A program made the position numbers and the translations under genes. A stretch of 64,000 bases of DNA from Haloterrigena sp. H1 (GTDB lineage: Archaea > Halobacteriota > Halobacteria > Halobacteriales > Natrialbaceae): the NCBI RefSeq assembly GCF_005938085.1, contig NZ_SMZK01000001.1:2170001-2234000 (forward strand), read 5' to 3'. Positions 54,101 through 63,750 of this stretch are shown here, in pieces. Every line of letters begins with the position of its first letter. Positions within the stretch are counted from its first letter, which is position 1. The notes below the pieces were generated by a model. It saw only the letters and a program-made list of their open reading frames with translations. It was not told the origin of the DNA and did not search any database.

Positions 54101-55723
54101 ATGAAATCGAGGACACAGATTACATCTATCCTCGTTATCGTTCTGGTCACGACCGCAGGGGTTGGCCCTGCGATCGCACAACAGTCGTCGGGTACTGTCG
54201 TCGGACAGCCCGATATCTCGATCGACACGTCAGCTGGGAAACTCGCTCCTGGCACGTCGGTCGGGCTTCCGATATCGATCACGAACCGTGGCCAGATCGA
54301 CCGCGCGGGTCCACAGCAATATGAGAGTCGTGTCACGACCGCACGCGGACTGACGATGACGTTCCAAGACGACAAGTCGCCGCTCGAGGTGAACAGTGGC
54401 CAGATTTCGGTCGGAAACGTCCCGACGGGAACGAGCAACGTTGACCCGGTCGAGATCACCGTCCCGGAGAACCTCGACCCGGGCGTCTACGAACTCCCCG
54501 TTGAATACGAGTACGCGTACACACGCGTTGCCGAGTTCAACACACAAAGTGCGGAGTACGCTGATCTGACGCGAACGCGGACGGCAACGCTCACCGTCGA
54601 AGTCGACGACAAGCCACAGTTCGAGGTCGTCGGTGTCGAATCGGACGCGCAGATTGGCGATCGAAACGACGTCTCGGTGACGCTCCGGAACACGGGAACC
54701 GAGCCAGCACGGGACGCGAGCGTGACGGCCCGGTCGGGCACTGGTCACCTGTCGTTCGGAACCGGCCAAGGCCAGAGTTCGACGGGATACGTCGGTGCCT
54801 GGCAGCCTGGCGAATCGAAGACGGTCACTTACAGCGTTTCGCTTGCGTCGGATGCCCCACACCGATCGTACGCTACTGACGTCACCGTTGATTACACCGA
54901 CACGAACGGCATCGACCAGACGTCCGAACGACTCACGGCTGGCATCGCGACTGCGGCCGAACAGTCGTTTGCCCTCGAGAACGTCTCCTCGACGCTGCGC
55001 GTCGGCGAAGACGGTGAGATAACAGGGACAGTCACGAACACAGGACCGAACGCGGTCGACAGCGCCGTCGTCCGGTTTACTGACCAGAGCTCGCCGAACG
55101 TGATCCCGATCGAACGATCCGTCGCCGTCGGGGCGCTCGAGGCCGGCGAAGCGAAGTCGTTCCGGCTCCCGATCGAAGTGAGCAGCGAAGCCGAAGCGGG
55201 CACGAAATCGTTCGACTTCGGGGTGCAGTATCGAAACTCGAATGACGAGAAGCGCCAGTACGACAAACTCAGTGTCGTCGCTGCGGTTGCACCGGAGCGC
55301 GATCAGTTCGCTGTCGACGTCGAGGAGACGACGATCAGCGCCGGTAACAGCAAGGCGCTCACCGTCGAGGTCACGAACAACCTCAATCAGACGGTGACTG
55401 ACGTCGAAGCGCGCATCTTCGCCGACGATCCACTCAGCACCGGTGACGACGATACGGGATACGTCGAGTCACTCGAGCCGGGCGAGTCCGTCACGATGTC
55501 GTTCGAACTGAGCGCGTCCGAGTCGGCCACCGAGAAGACGTACCCGGTCTCGTTCGACTTCCGATACGACGACGAGCGGGGCAACAGCCAGCTCTCGAAC
55601 ACGATCCGTGTTCCGATGGCCGTCTCCAGCAGCGACGGTGGTGGCTTCCCGCTCACGTCGATGCTCGTCGTTGGCTCGCTTCTCGCCGGCGCAGTCGGTG
55701 TCTTCTGGCATCGGAGGGACTGA
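54101..55723 (+). CDS. COG1361-type S-layer-like exporter partner protein
   Basis: 540 residues. The N-terminal signal is SILVIVLVTTAGVGPAIAQQ. Three to four CARDB-like beta domains follow (PISITNRGQIDRAGPQQYES, VTLRNTGTEPARDASVTARS, EITGTVTNTGPNAVDSAVVR, TVEVTNNLNQTVTDVEARIF). One C-terminal helix (SMLVVGSLLAGAVGVFWHRR) anchors it. The domains lie outside the cell. The next gene, an MMPL exporter, starts 3 bp later, so the two probably form one complex. Confidence 0.85.
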   Translation: MKSRTQITSILVIVLVTTAGVGPAIAQQSSGTVVGQPDISIDTSAGKLAPGTSVGLPISITNRGQIDRAGPQQYESRVTTARGLTMTFQDDKSPLEVNSGQISVGNVPTGTSNVDPVEITVPENLDPGVYELPVEYEYAYTRVAEFNTQSAEYADLTRTRTATLTVEVDDKPQFEVVGVESDAQIGDRNDVSVTLRNTGTEPARDASVTARSGTGHLSFGTGQGQSSTGYVGAWQPGESKTVTYSVSLASDAPHRSYATDVTVDYTDTNGIDQTSERLTAGIATAAEQSFALENVSSTLRVGEDGEITGTVTNTGPNAVDSAVVRFTDQSSPNVIPIERSVAVGALEAGEAKSFRLPIEVSSEAEAGTKSFDFGVQYRNSNDEKRQYDKLSVVAAVAPERDQFAVDVEETTISAGNSKALTVEVTNNLNQTVTDVEARIFADDPLSTGDDDTGYVESLEPGESVTMSFELSASESATEKTYPVSFDFRYDDERGNSQLSNTIRVPMAVSSSDGGGFPLTSMLVVGSLLAGAVGVFWHRRD

Positions 55724-55726
55724 CCG

Positions 55727-58213
55727 ATGACAACCGGTGAGCGAATCGAGGCCGCAACCGAAGCTCTCAACGAGGTCATCGTCTCTCGATCGAAGACGGT
55801 CGTGATCGCGTTTCTGGTCATGACCGTCGTCTTCGCCGGTGGATTCGGACTGGTCTCTACCGATACGGACTCGACGGATTCGTTTACCAATGACCTCCCC
55901 GAACAGGACGCTCTCGACGCCGTCAACGAGGAGTTCGAGGGGCCGTTCGAAGCCTCCGACGAATCTACACAACTGGTTCACAGCGGCAATAACGTCCTCA
56001 CGAAGACGGCACTCGTTCGGAACCTTGCGGTCCTCGAACGCGTCGAACAACGCGACGACCTCCGAGTGGCGTCGGCAACCGGTCCCGCCCCGCTTATCGC
56101 ACAGACCATCGATCCGTCGGCGACCACTGCAGCCGAGCAGCGTCGAGTGATCGAATCGGCGACGTCCGCCGAAATTCGGCAGGCGATCCGAGAACGCAGC
56201 GACGACCCGCGATTTACGGGAACCGTTTCCGAGGACTTCAATCCAACAGCGGCATCAGCATCAGCGTCGGTCACAGGGATTACACACGACGTCCCGAGCG
56301 ACTTCAGTGACGACGATCTCACCGAAATTCAGCTGGCCATCGAGACGATCGCAAGCGAGGAGTCAGGCGACATCCGCGCGTTTGGGTCCGGGATCGTCGA
56401 TGCAGAGACTGGAACCGTCATCGGCGACTCGATGACGCTCGTCATGCCCGTCGTCATCGTGCTCTTGCTCGTGTTTCTCATCGTTGCGTATCGCGACCCG
56501 ATCGACCTCGCACTGGGGCTGTTGGCGCTGTTGATGACGGTCATCTGGACGTTCGGCTTCCTTGGCTACTCCGGAATCCCGTTCAACCAACAGATGATCT
56601 CCGTCCCCGTCTTGCTGTTGGCGGTCGGCGTCGACTTCGGGATCCACATCATCAACCGCTACCGCGAAGAAACGGTCCAGGGCTTCGAACCGCTCGAGGC
56701 GATGCGAACCGCGAACAACCAGCTCATGGTGGCGTTCGTCATCGTCACCGTGACGACGGTCTTCGGGTTCGGGGCGAACATCGCCTCGGATCTGGGCCCT
56801 ATCCGGAACATGGGGATCGCCTCGAGTGTCGGGATCATCTTTACGTTCCTCATCTTCGGGCTCTTCCTCCCCGCGGCCAAACTCGAGGTCGACGAACTCC
56901 GCGAGCGGTTCGGCGTGCCGGAGTTTAACTCCGAGCCGATTGCCTCCGAGGAGTCGACACTCGGCCGTCTCCTGGCGATGCCTGCCAAAGCGAGTCAGCA
57001 CGCGCCGCTGCTGTTGGTCGTCGTGATCCTCGTCGCCGGCGCTGGGGCAGCCGGCTACGGCGCTGGTGTCGATACCAGCTTCGAAGAAAAAGACTTCCTG
57101 CCGCCGGAGGAGCAGCCGGCGTACATCGAATACGTCCCGGGGCCACTCGCCCCTGGCGAATATACGGTGACCGAGACGTACAACCTCCTCGAAGACAAGT
57201 TCGCGACGAATCAAGACCAGTCCGTGAAGATATACGTCAAAGGGTCATTCGAGGAAGATCACGCACTCGAGGCCCTGGCCAGTCCGAACGACGATCCGCC
57301 GAGCAACCTCGCTGTCGGCGAGGGCGGCAAAGCGGATGCCCGGAGTATCGTCACGGTCATTCAGGCCTATGCCGATCGGGACCCCGAGTTCGCCGCGCTC
57401 GTCGAACGGAACGATCGCGACGGAAACGGAATTCCCGACCGGAACCTCGATATCATCTACGACGAGCTGTTCGCCTCGCCGGCCGCGCCACAGGCCGAAC
57501 GGTACCTGACCGAGGACCGGCGCAGCGCACAGGTCGAGTACGCGATCGATTCCGACGCGTCACAGCGGGCCGCGGCCGCGGACGCCGCCGAATTCGCGGA
57601 CGACTTCCGGTATACGGCGACGGCGACGGGCGGGATCGTCGTCTTCGCCGCGGTGACCGACCTGATCTTCGCGTCGGCGATTGAGGGACTAATCCTCGCG
57701 GTCGGGTTGACCGCCGTGTTCCTCGTGATCGCCTACGCTGCACTCGAGCGCAAGCCGTTGCTCGGGATCGTCAACGTGTTTCCGATCCTGATCTCGATCG
57801 CGTTCCTGATCGGTACGATGCGGTATCTCGGGATGTCGCTGAACGCGCTGACGGCGACGATCCTCTCGATCTCCGTCGGTCTCGGGATCGCCTACTCCGT
57901 CCACGCGACACACCGGTTCATCGACGAACTCAAGGAGAGCGATGATGCGCTCACGGCACTCATCACGACGCTCTCTGGAACCGGGGGCGCACTCATGGGA
58001 AGTATGCTCACGACCTCGCTCGGGACCGGGGCACTCGCGTTAGCGATCACGCCCGTCCTGGGTGACTTCGGCTTGCTGATGGCCTTGAGCGTGCTGTATT
58101 CGTTTATCACGTCAATCGTCGCGCTGCCGCCCGCCATGCTACTGTGGGCCAGATATGACGAGTCCCAGTCGCTGTGGAAACGGCTCTTCGCAGGGTCGAA
58201 AGCCACCAAGTAA
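55727..58213 (+). CDS. RND/MMPL-family exporter
   Basis: 828 residues with the RND layout: one helix, a large outer domain, then a group of helices, repeated twice (about residues 225-400 and 640-810). Typical blocks are VDFGIHIINRYREETVQGFE, and LGIAYSVHATHRFIDELKES in the second half. This is the archaeal hydrophobe/amphiphile exporter (HAE3) type, which uses the ion gradient to move lipids, drugs or other hydrophobic compounds. The substrate is unknown. It is coupled to the COG1361 protein. Confidence 0.88.
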   Translation: MTTGERIEAATEALNEVIVSRSKTVVIAFLVMTVVFAGGFGLVSTDTDSTDSFTNDLPEQDALDAVNEEFEGPFEASDESTQLVHSGNNVLTKTALVRNLAVLERVEQRDDLRVASATGPAPLIAQTIDPSATTAAEQRRVIESATSAEIRQAIRERSDDPRFTGTVSEDFNPTAASASASVTGITHDVPSDFSDDDLTEIQLAIETIASEESGDIRAFGSGIVDAETGTVIGDSMTLVMPVVIVLLLVFLIVAYRDPIDLALGLLALLMTVIWTFGFLGYSGIPFNQQMISVPVLLLAVGVDFGIHIINRYREETVQGFEPLEAMRTANNQLMVAFVIVTVTTVFGFGANIASDLGPIRNMGIASSVGIIFTFLIFGLFLPAAKLEVDELRERFGVPEFNSEPIASEESTLGRLLAMPAKASQHAPLLLVVVILVAGAGAAGYGAGVDTSFEEKDFLPPEEQPAYIEYVPGPLAPGEYTVTETYNLLEDKFATNQDQSVKIYVKGSFEEDHALEALASPNDDPPSNLAVGEGGKADARSIVTVIQAYADRDPEFAALVERNDRDGNGIPDRNLDIIYDELFASPAAPQAERYLTEDRRSAQVEYAIDSDASQRAAAADAAEFADDFRYTATATGGIVVFAAVTDLIFASAIEGLILAVGLTAVFLVIAYAALERKPLLGIVNVFPILISIAFLIGTMRYLGMSLNALTATILSISVGLGIAYSVHATHRFIDELKESDDALTALITTLSGTGGALMGSMLTTSLGTGALALAITPVLGDFGLLMALSVLYSFITSIVALPPAMLLWARYDESQSLWKRLFAGSKATK

Positions 58214-59693
58214 CCGTCTCAACATCTCTCTCAGTGAAATTGACCTACTTCTCGATAGGGGGCTTTCGGGTTGCCTCGTACGGTCTGCTGTCACGATGTG
58301 CTGGTGCAACCGCAGGGCGGTGTAGCGGTCCCACCGGCACTGACTGACAGTCGTCCGTATCGATCGACTGTCTTTTGCTGGTATTCTCGGGGAGCGAACT
58401 CTCGTGGCAATTAGCACGCGTCGTCCTCTGCGATGCTTTCGTTGTTCCAAGCCAGTGTACGTCGTCGCGAATGCGACGCGTTTGCTGCTATAGTAGCTTG
58501 CGATCGCGTCTGACCGTCGTGACTAGTTCCAGTACGAATGCGTCTGCTATACTGTCGGACAGAACTATTTGAAGACCGCTCGCTCAGGCTCGGCTGTCAC
58601 CGCTGGAGACAGGCGGCTTTCGCGAGCGACTTCTCACTGACTTCTATCCGACAGTATATTACGACCGGCCATTCCGTTCTCTCCATCAGTCGATCCACAC
58701 ACTGACCACTGCTTCGTGATCGTTCGAGGTACTGATTGGTGGCTTTCGACGTATTCGACGGTCGTGTGCTCGCTGACTCGAGCAGGATCAACAGCCGAAT
58801 GCGACCGTGGTGTCGCGACCGGCTGTCGGCCGTTCCCGCCGCTGTTCGTTACCCCTCGAGCACGATCGACGAAGGCTCCGCGAACGGTCGCTTTCGATGA
58901 GTCCGTTCAGTACCGATGTTGGTCTCTCGGTGCAATCGGGCGCTCTGTCTGCTATCAGCAATTACACCATGGGCGACGTGTGTTTTGCACCGATCAAACG
59001 CACTCACGAGCGTCTGCTACCAAGCCGTGCCGGTACCACGACAGCTCGGTGAGCCCGCTGTCCGTGCAGTCGAACGGGACGACTTCGGGCTGATGGCCCC
59101 CTCAGCAATCACTGGTCTGGACCCGCGATGAACAGGTACTCGAGCGGTCGTCCGTTCGATCAGGCAGAGACCGGCCGTATCCGTCAAACGCTTGCCCACA
59201 CTGTCGTCGCATTGTTATCGGTTCAGATCTCGTCTACAGATGACCGAAGTGAGTGTCTCGGAGTCGAGTCGTCCGAGAGGCTTCGTCTCTCGTGACCGCG
59301 AAACGCAGCGGTTTTCGGACGACTCCGGGGCAGCCCACAGCGTTGCATGTATTGATCCGTCGATCAGTTGGCTCCTCGGGTCGGTGCGGGGTGACGTATC
59401 AGTCCGTTCTGACAGATTATGGAGCACTCGTGAAAGTGTTCAGAACCACTCTATCTGCGTCCGTGTTCGATGTAAGAGTAGTGAAACGAGTGACCAGTGA
59501 CCTCTCGCTATCAGTGGGTATCGGTGTACAGCCGATCGAACGAGAGCCGTAAACAGTCTGGAATCGTCGCAGGACAGCCTATCGGTTCGTAGTAACGCGT
59601 GTGTTGCCACTGTCCGAGTAGTGCGTCGAAAGAAAAACGAAATGCAGCACGTCCGGGCCGCTGCCCGGATAGTTAGCGGGTAGCTGTCAGCGC
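58214..59693. other. 1.5-kb gene-poor interval
   Basis: No reading frame here has recognisable protein character; the open ones are Ser/Arg-rich and overlap each other as chance frames do. It is flanked by the exporter and the 3' end of the S-layer-like gene. It contains the second 110-bp palindrome (58549-58657). No transposase remains were recognised. An untranslated RNA or an unrecognised decayed gene cannot be excluded. Confidence 0.5.
58549..58657. repeat. 109-bp imperfect palindrome, copy B
   Basis: The ends are ATACTGTCGGACAG and its complement with one mismatch. Further in, GAAG(A)CCGCTCGC pairs with GCGAGCGACTTC, and CTGTC pairs with GACAG around a 9-nt loop (ACCGCTGGA). It has the same end sequence, length and layered stem order as 51716-51826, with different inner bases that keep pairing. 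Confidence 0.8.
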
Positions 59694-62120
59694 TTAGTTG
59701 TCGCGACGGAGTGCGAACAGTGCAGCGCCGAGCAGTGCGACGAGAGCGACGCCGACACCGAAGCCGGGCGAACCGCTGGACCCGTCGGAGCCGCCGTCGT
59801 CAGCGCTACCGTCGTCGGACTGACCGTCGTCGGACTGACCGTCGTCGGACTGACCGTCGTCGGACTGACCGTCGTCGGACTGACCGTCGTCGGACTGACC
59901 GTCGTCGGACTGACCGTCGTCGGACTGACCGTCGTCGGACTGACCGTCGTCGGACTGACCGTCGTCGGACTGACCGTCGTCAGGCTGAGACTCGACGATC
60001 TCGAGGTCCGCGCGGTCGGTCGTTTCGCCGTCGTCGGACTCGAGCGTGTAGGTACCAACGTCGAGGTTCTCGGTGCTGAGTTCAACGGACCACTGACCGT
60101 CAGTGTTCCACTCGTCAGTGCTGGTGATCGTCTGCGAGTTACCCTGTTCGTTCAGGACCTCCACCGTGATGGTGTTGTCCTCAGGCTGGAGGTTGGTCTG
60201 ACCTTCGACGACGATCGTACCGTCGACGGGGACAGGGTTGACGCCGCTTGCGTCAGCGCCTGCGGGGTAGATCGAATCAATCGTGGACGACGCGTCGGTG
60301 TAACGGAAGGTGTCCGTGACCATGCGGTCGTCGCTGGCGGATTCGTCGACAGTCTCACTAGCGATGCGTTCGCGGACCTGTTCGCCAGTCAGACCATCGA
60401 GGTCATCGTTGATCCAGGAGACGAGTCCGACGTCCTCGGGGAGGTCACCGTCACCGTAGGTATCGTCACGACCGTCCGAGATGATGTGTGCGGAGACCGA
60501 GCCCTGCGAGAGGTCGGACAGGGGCAGGTCTTCTTCTTCGAAGGTACCGTCATCGTCAACGGAGATTTCCTGGGCCATCGTGTTGCCACGTTCGTCAACG
60601 AAGGCGAGGACAACGTTGTCCTGACCAGTCGCGGTACCGTTCACGTCGATGTCGCCGTCAACGTCCTGGGCGATTTCACCGTTGATGGTTTCGAAGTCGG
60701 CGCTCAGGTCACCTTCGACCACACGAATCGACTGAGTGGCACTGGTGCCCTGGTTGAACTCCGTAGTCGTGAGAGTGTCGCTCGTCGCGTCGGATTGAGC
60801 GATGATACCAAGACGGTACGTACCGGGCAGGCTCAGAATGTCCGAGCCATCCGTATCGAGGCTGGAGAGAACGACATCTTCCTCTTCGAAGGTGTCGTCG
60901 GACTCAACATCGATGTTCTCCGTGACAAGTTCCCAGTCGCCGTTATCGCGAGCGTAGACTGCAACGTTGTCGGTACCTGCTGCGCTACCGGTGATGTCGA
61001 CTTCCTCACCGACAACGTAGGTGCCTTCTGGGCTGTCCATCGTGATGTCACCTTCCTCAACGTCGAGGGTGGTGTCATCTTCCGAGTCTTCAGTGTCGAC
61101 ATTTTCAACGGAAATGTCGTTTTCATAGACCTCAACGTCGATTGAGGAATCGTCGAGGTACTGGGTTTCGATCGAGCCGACAGCAGTCGTACCGTCCATC
61201 TCGACGATGGCGTACGCAACGTCGCTGTCGCTGTTGAAGCCGACCTCTTCCGTGTCGTCAACGTTTCGGAAGATAGACTCCTTCTCGTCAGCCGTGATAC
61301 CGTCACGGAAGTCGGAGCTTTCGATTGCCACAACGTGGGTCTGGCCGTCAGTCCCACCAGTGACGGTGTACTGGACGTCGTCACCGCGGACAGCGGAGTC
61401 GTTGGCCAGTTCGATACCGAGGTCTTCGTCGCTAGTCAGGGTGACCGTCGTGGTCTCGACAGCGCTACCGAAGTCAAGGTTTTCCGTCCCTTTTGCCGTA
61501 ATCGTGTATTCACCGGTGTCCGAGTCGGAGAGGTCAACCATGATGCCGTTACCGCTCGTGTCGATCAGTGCATCCTCGCTTTCGAGGACCTCGGCGGTGA
61601 CATCCGAGCCGCTCTCGTCCGTAATCTCGACTTCGACAGGCTCAGCCTGCTCGAAGTTGTACTTGACGTTGATTCTCATGTGCTCCGCATCTTCAGTCGA
61701 GATGCTGGAGCCCTCAACTTCATCCGAGATAACGTTACCCTCGGAGTCCAGATTGTAGACGGAGACCTCCGCGACTCGCGGCTGTGAAACCGTCACGCGG
61801 TTGTCGTTAGCGCCTTTGTAGATACCAGTTTCCTGGTCTTCCGGAATCTGAAGGTTGGTGTCGAGAGTCTGACCCTCAGCGCCACCACTCTCCGTACCGG
61901 TCAGCGTGGTCGAGAAGCCATCAGCGAAGGTAAGGTCATCCTCACCCTGATAGATTGTGTCGCCATCTTCTACAGCAATACCATCTTCATACCGATTGTT
62001 CTCTGCTGCTGCTGCGCCGCCGACAAACGCTGCGGACATCGCAACGACAGAGAGCACCATCATCGCGGTCAGGAACACTGCACGTCCCTTCTCACGATAG
62101 GTTATGTTATCTTTTGTCAT
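59694..62120 (-). CDS. csg: S-layer-like surface glycoprotein
   Basis: 808 residues. The signal peptide (REKGRAVFLTAMMVLSVVAM, cleaved near GGAAAAEN) is the haloarchaeal surface-glycoprotein type. The mature protein is a very acidic beta-rich chain with N-glycosylation sequons (ANDS, VNGT). A DDGQS tandem repeat (about residues 712-770) forms a spacer. The end is SGSPGFGVGVALVALL, then AALFALRRDN: a PGF-type sorting signal for archaeosortase A. It probably forms or joins the S-layer. The symbol is by similarity of layout; other surface proteins share it. Confidence 0.88.
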   Translation of the reverse strand: MTKDNITYREKGRAVFLTAMMVLSVVAMSAAFVGGAAAAENNRYEDGIAVEDGDTIYQGEDDLTFADGFSTTLTGTESGGAEGQTLDTNLQIPEDQETGIYKGANDNRVTVSQPRVAEVSVYNLDSEGNVISDEVEGSSISTEDAEHMRINVKYNFEQAEPVEVEITDESGSDVTAEVLESEDALIDTSGNGIMVDLSDSDTGEYTITAKGTENLDFGSAVETTTVTLTSDEDLGIELANDSAVRGDDVQYTVTGGTDGQTHVVAIESSDFRDGITADEKESIFRNVDDTEEVGFNSDSDVAYAIVEMDGTTAVGSIETQYLDDSSIDVEVYENDISVENVDTEDSEDDTTLDVEEGDITMDSPEGTYVVGEEVDITGSAAGTDNVAVYARDNGDWELVTENIDVESDDTFEEEDVVLSSLDTDGSDILSLPGTYRLGIIAQSDATSDTLTTTEFNQGTSATQSIRVVEGDLSADFETINGEIAQDVDGDIDVNGTATGQDNVVLAFVDERGNTMAQEISVDDDGTFEEEDLPLSDLSQGSVSAHIISDGRDDTYGDGDLPEDVGLVSWINDDLDGLTGEQVRERIASETVDESASDDRMVTDTFRYTDASSTIDSIYPAGADASGVNPVPVDGTIVVEGQTNLQPEDNTITVEVLNEQGNSQTITSTDEWNTDGQWSVELSTENLDVGTYTLESDDGETTDRADLEIVESQPDDGQSDDGQSDDGQSDDGQSDDGQSDDGQSDDGQSDDGQSDDGQSDDGQSDDGQSDDGSADDGGSDGSSGSPGFGVGVALVALLGAALFALRRDN
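59821..59970 (-). repeat. 15-bp tandem repeat coding DDGQS
   Basis: Ten exact copies of TGACCGTCGTCGGAC (plus strand) lie head to tail, with a partial or diverged unit at each end. On the coding strand they give DDGQS again and again. Perfect identity at the DNA level, synonymous sites included, points to recent expansion, and copy number probably varies between strains. Confidence 0.95.
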
Positions 62121-62676
62121 GTGTTAGTTTAGGTTTCGCTTGTGCGGCCACGCTTGCGTTCCAATCGAGTGACCCGGTAATCAGATATTACATCCGATCC
62201 CCGAGATGTTAGTCGATCGTACTTGCTTGCACGACCATGGGTAGGGGTACGAGTGTTCGTTGCGACCGATTACATATATGCTTTGTTGTCCAACCGGACT
62301 ATAACCATATGAATAAGAGCATAAAATAGGTGTATTTATTATATATTACTCCAGTTGCCGCTATTCGGGAACTGCACGATAGGCGTTAACATGGCCGTTT
62401 GGCGCGGTTTGACCCAATTCACATCGCGCCCGCGCAATGGGCTACAGGTATCGCTCGTCAAGTCTGTTCTGCCGTCGAACCGGTTGGTCCTAAGATGATT
62501 TTACGACAGCAATACCATGCTGACTCGAGCCAACAGAACGGTAATACCGACTTTCCGCTGCTTGCGATCACTGCCAAGTGTCTTGCTCACAACCCATCCG
62601 CAAAGCGGTCAAATCAGTGTGGTGGACTGACTGCTACGCATCGCATTCGACCCACCGACGATGTGGCTCGGTTCGA
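62121..62676. other. Promoter region of the S-layer-like gene, otherwise empty
   Basis: A 556-bp stretch without a convincing gene. The 62260-62360 part is very AT-rich. GCATATATGTAA on the minus strand (about 62270-62281) is a likely TATA box and would give a leader of about 130 nt; long leaders are known for haloarchaeal S-layer genes. The rest, beside the TetR gene, is unremarkable. Confidence 0.5.
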
Positions 62677-63282
62677 TCAGGCGTACACGCGCGTTTCAAG
62701 ATATTTCTGGATCTCGAGCTGTACATCCGCCGCCCACTCCTCAAGATCGTCAGCAGTGCTGGCCAATCGCAACGCCCGCCCGAAGTAGAGCAGTTGGAGC
62801 ATCTCCGCGACGGCGGCCGGGTCACAGTCCCGAAACTCGCCGGATGCGACGCCGGCGCGAATGATCGATGCGATCGACTCGGTGAACACTCGATCACTCC
62901 GGGTGAAGTGTTCCCGGTAGGCTGCATCGTGGATCGCCTGGACCCGCAACTCGAGGACCGTCTGCATAAACGCCTGCCACTCATCGCTCATTGCGGAGCC
63001 GAACCCCCAGTCGAGGAGCCCCTCGAGGCGCTCGCGGGGATCCTCGATCGAGCCCCGACCGAGTTCGTCCTCGAAGTGATCGAGCAAGTACTCGAGACAG
63101 GCGAGTACGAGCGCGTCCTTGTCCTCGTAGTGGTGGTAGATGAGCGACGGGCTCTGCTCGAGTTCGTCGCCGATCTTCTGGATCGTCAGGTCGGCGTAGC
63201 CGTGGCGTCGCAGGCTTCGATAGGTCGCCGCCAGAATCTCTTCACGGGTCGTCGCTGGATCGTCGAAGATATCGTCGTTCAC
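62677..63282 (-). CDS. TetR/AcrR-family repressor
   Basis: 201 residues from a GTG start at 63282. The N-terminal helix-turn-helix is EILAATYRSLRRHGYADLTI, then IGDELEQSPSLIYHHYEDKD, standard for TetR. The helical C-terminal domain is for ligand binding and dimerisation. TetR repressors usually act on nearby exporter genes. The COG1361-MMPL pair with its 16-bp palindrome lies 5-8 kb away; this gene is a candidate regulator, but no second copy of that palindrome is seen before tetR itself. Confidence 0.9.
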   Translation of the reverse strand: MNDDIFDDPATTREEILAATYRSLRRHGYADLTIQKIGDELEQSPSLIYHHYEDKDALVLACLEYLLDHFEDELGRGSIEDPRERLEGLLDWGFGSAMSDEWQAFMQTVLELRVQAIHDAAYREHFTRSDRVFTESIASIIRAGVASGEFRDCDPAAVAEMLQLLYFGRALRLASTADDLEEWAADVQLEIQKYLETRVYA

Positions 63283-63750
63283 GATCGGTCACCGCGCCAA
63301 TGGTTGTGTCGCCACTGCAGCCGGGTGCCTGCTGCTAATATAGGTCGTGGCGTGCTCGAACGCATTGCCCGAAATCGCTCCTTGGAGCACATAATCGATT
63401 TGATCGCGTTGGTGGTGGTGGTCCTCGAGACTAGAACTATCTCACAGGAACAGCTGCCGGGGATACCATATTTGTCTTATTAGTGGTAAGGTACGAGTTC
63501 GATTTCGTACCACTTGTGGCGGATCTCCTTGAACTCGTCCCTGTACGAGACGGCGAAGGGCGACAAATCGTTCTGAAGGCCGTCAATTACTACGACGAAG
63601 GAATAACATCGTTCGTTGCATTCCATGCAGCGACTGCGGAAACACGCGGTATGGACGTGCGTTCTCTGAGAAAGACTACGGAGACATCGAGGTAGGGCGA
63701 GTCCCGCTAGAACCGGCTGATGAACGAGAGTGAAGTCGCTGTATACTCTC
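63283..63750. other. Interval with a doubtful small reading frame
   Basis: The only open frame of note is 63483-63695 (plus, 70 codons, FDFVPLVADLLELVPVRDGE), which I do not recognise and do not call a gene. An inverted repeat, GTGGTA...GTACGA with TCGTACCAC (63484-63513), lies at its start and could be a regulatory hairpin. Confidence 0.4.

Noticed and set aside
59821..59970. CRISPR array
   Set aside because: The regular 15-bp units are contiguous, without spacers, and encode DDGQS in frame within the surface protein; this is a coding tandem repeat.
63483..63695. A 70-codon frame before chorismate mutase
   Set aside because: Neither a ribosome-binding site nor a recognisable family; its start lies in an inverted repeat. 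It is mentioned with the interval but not called a gene.
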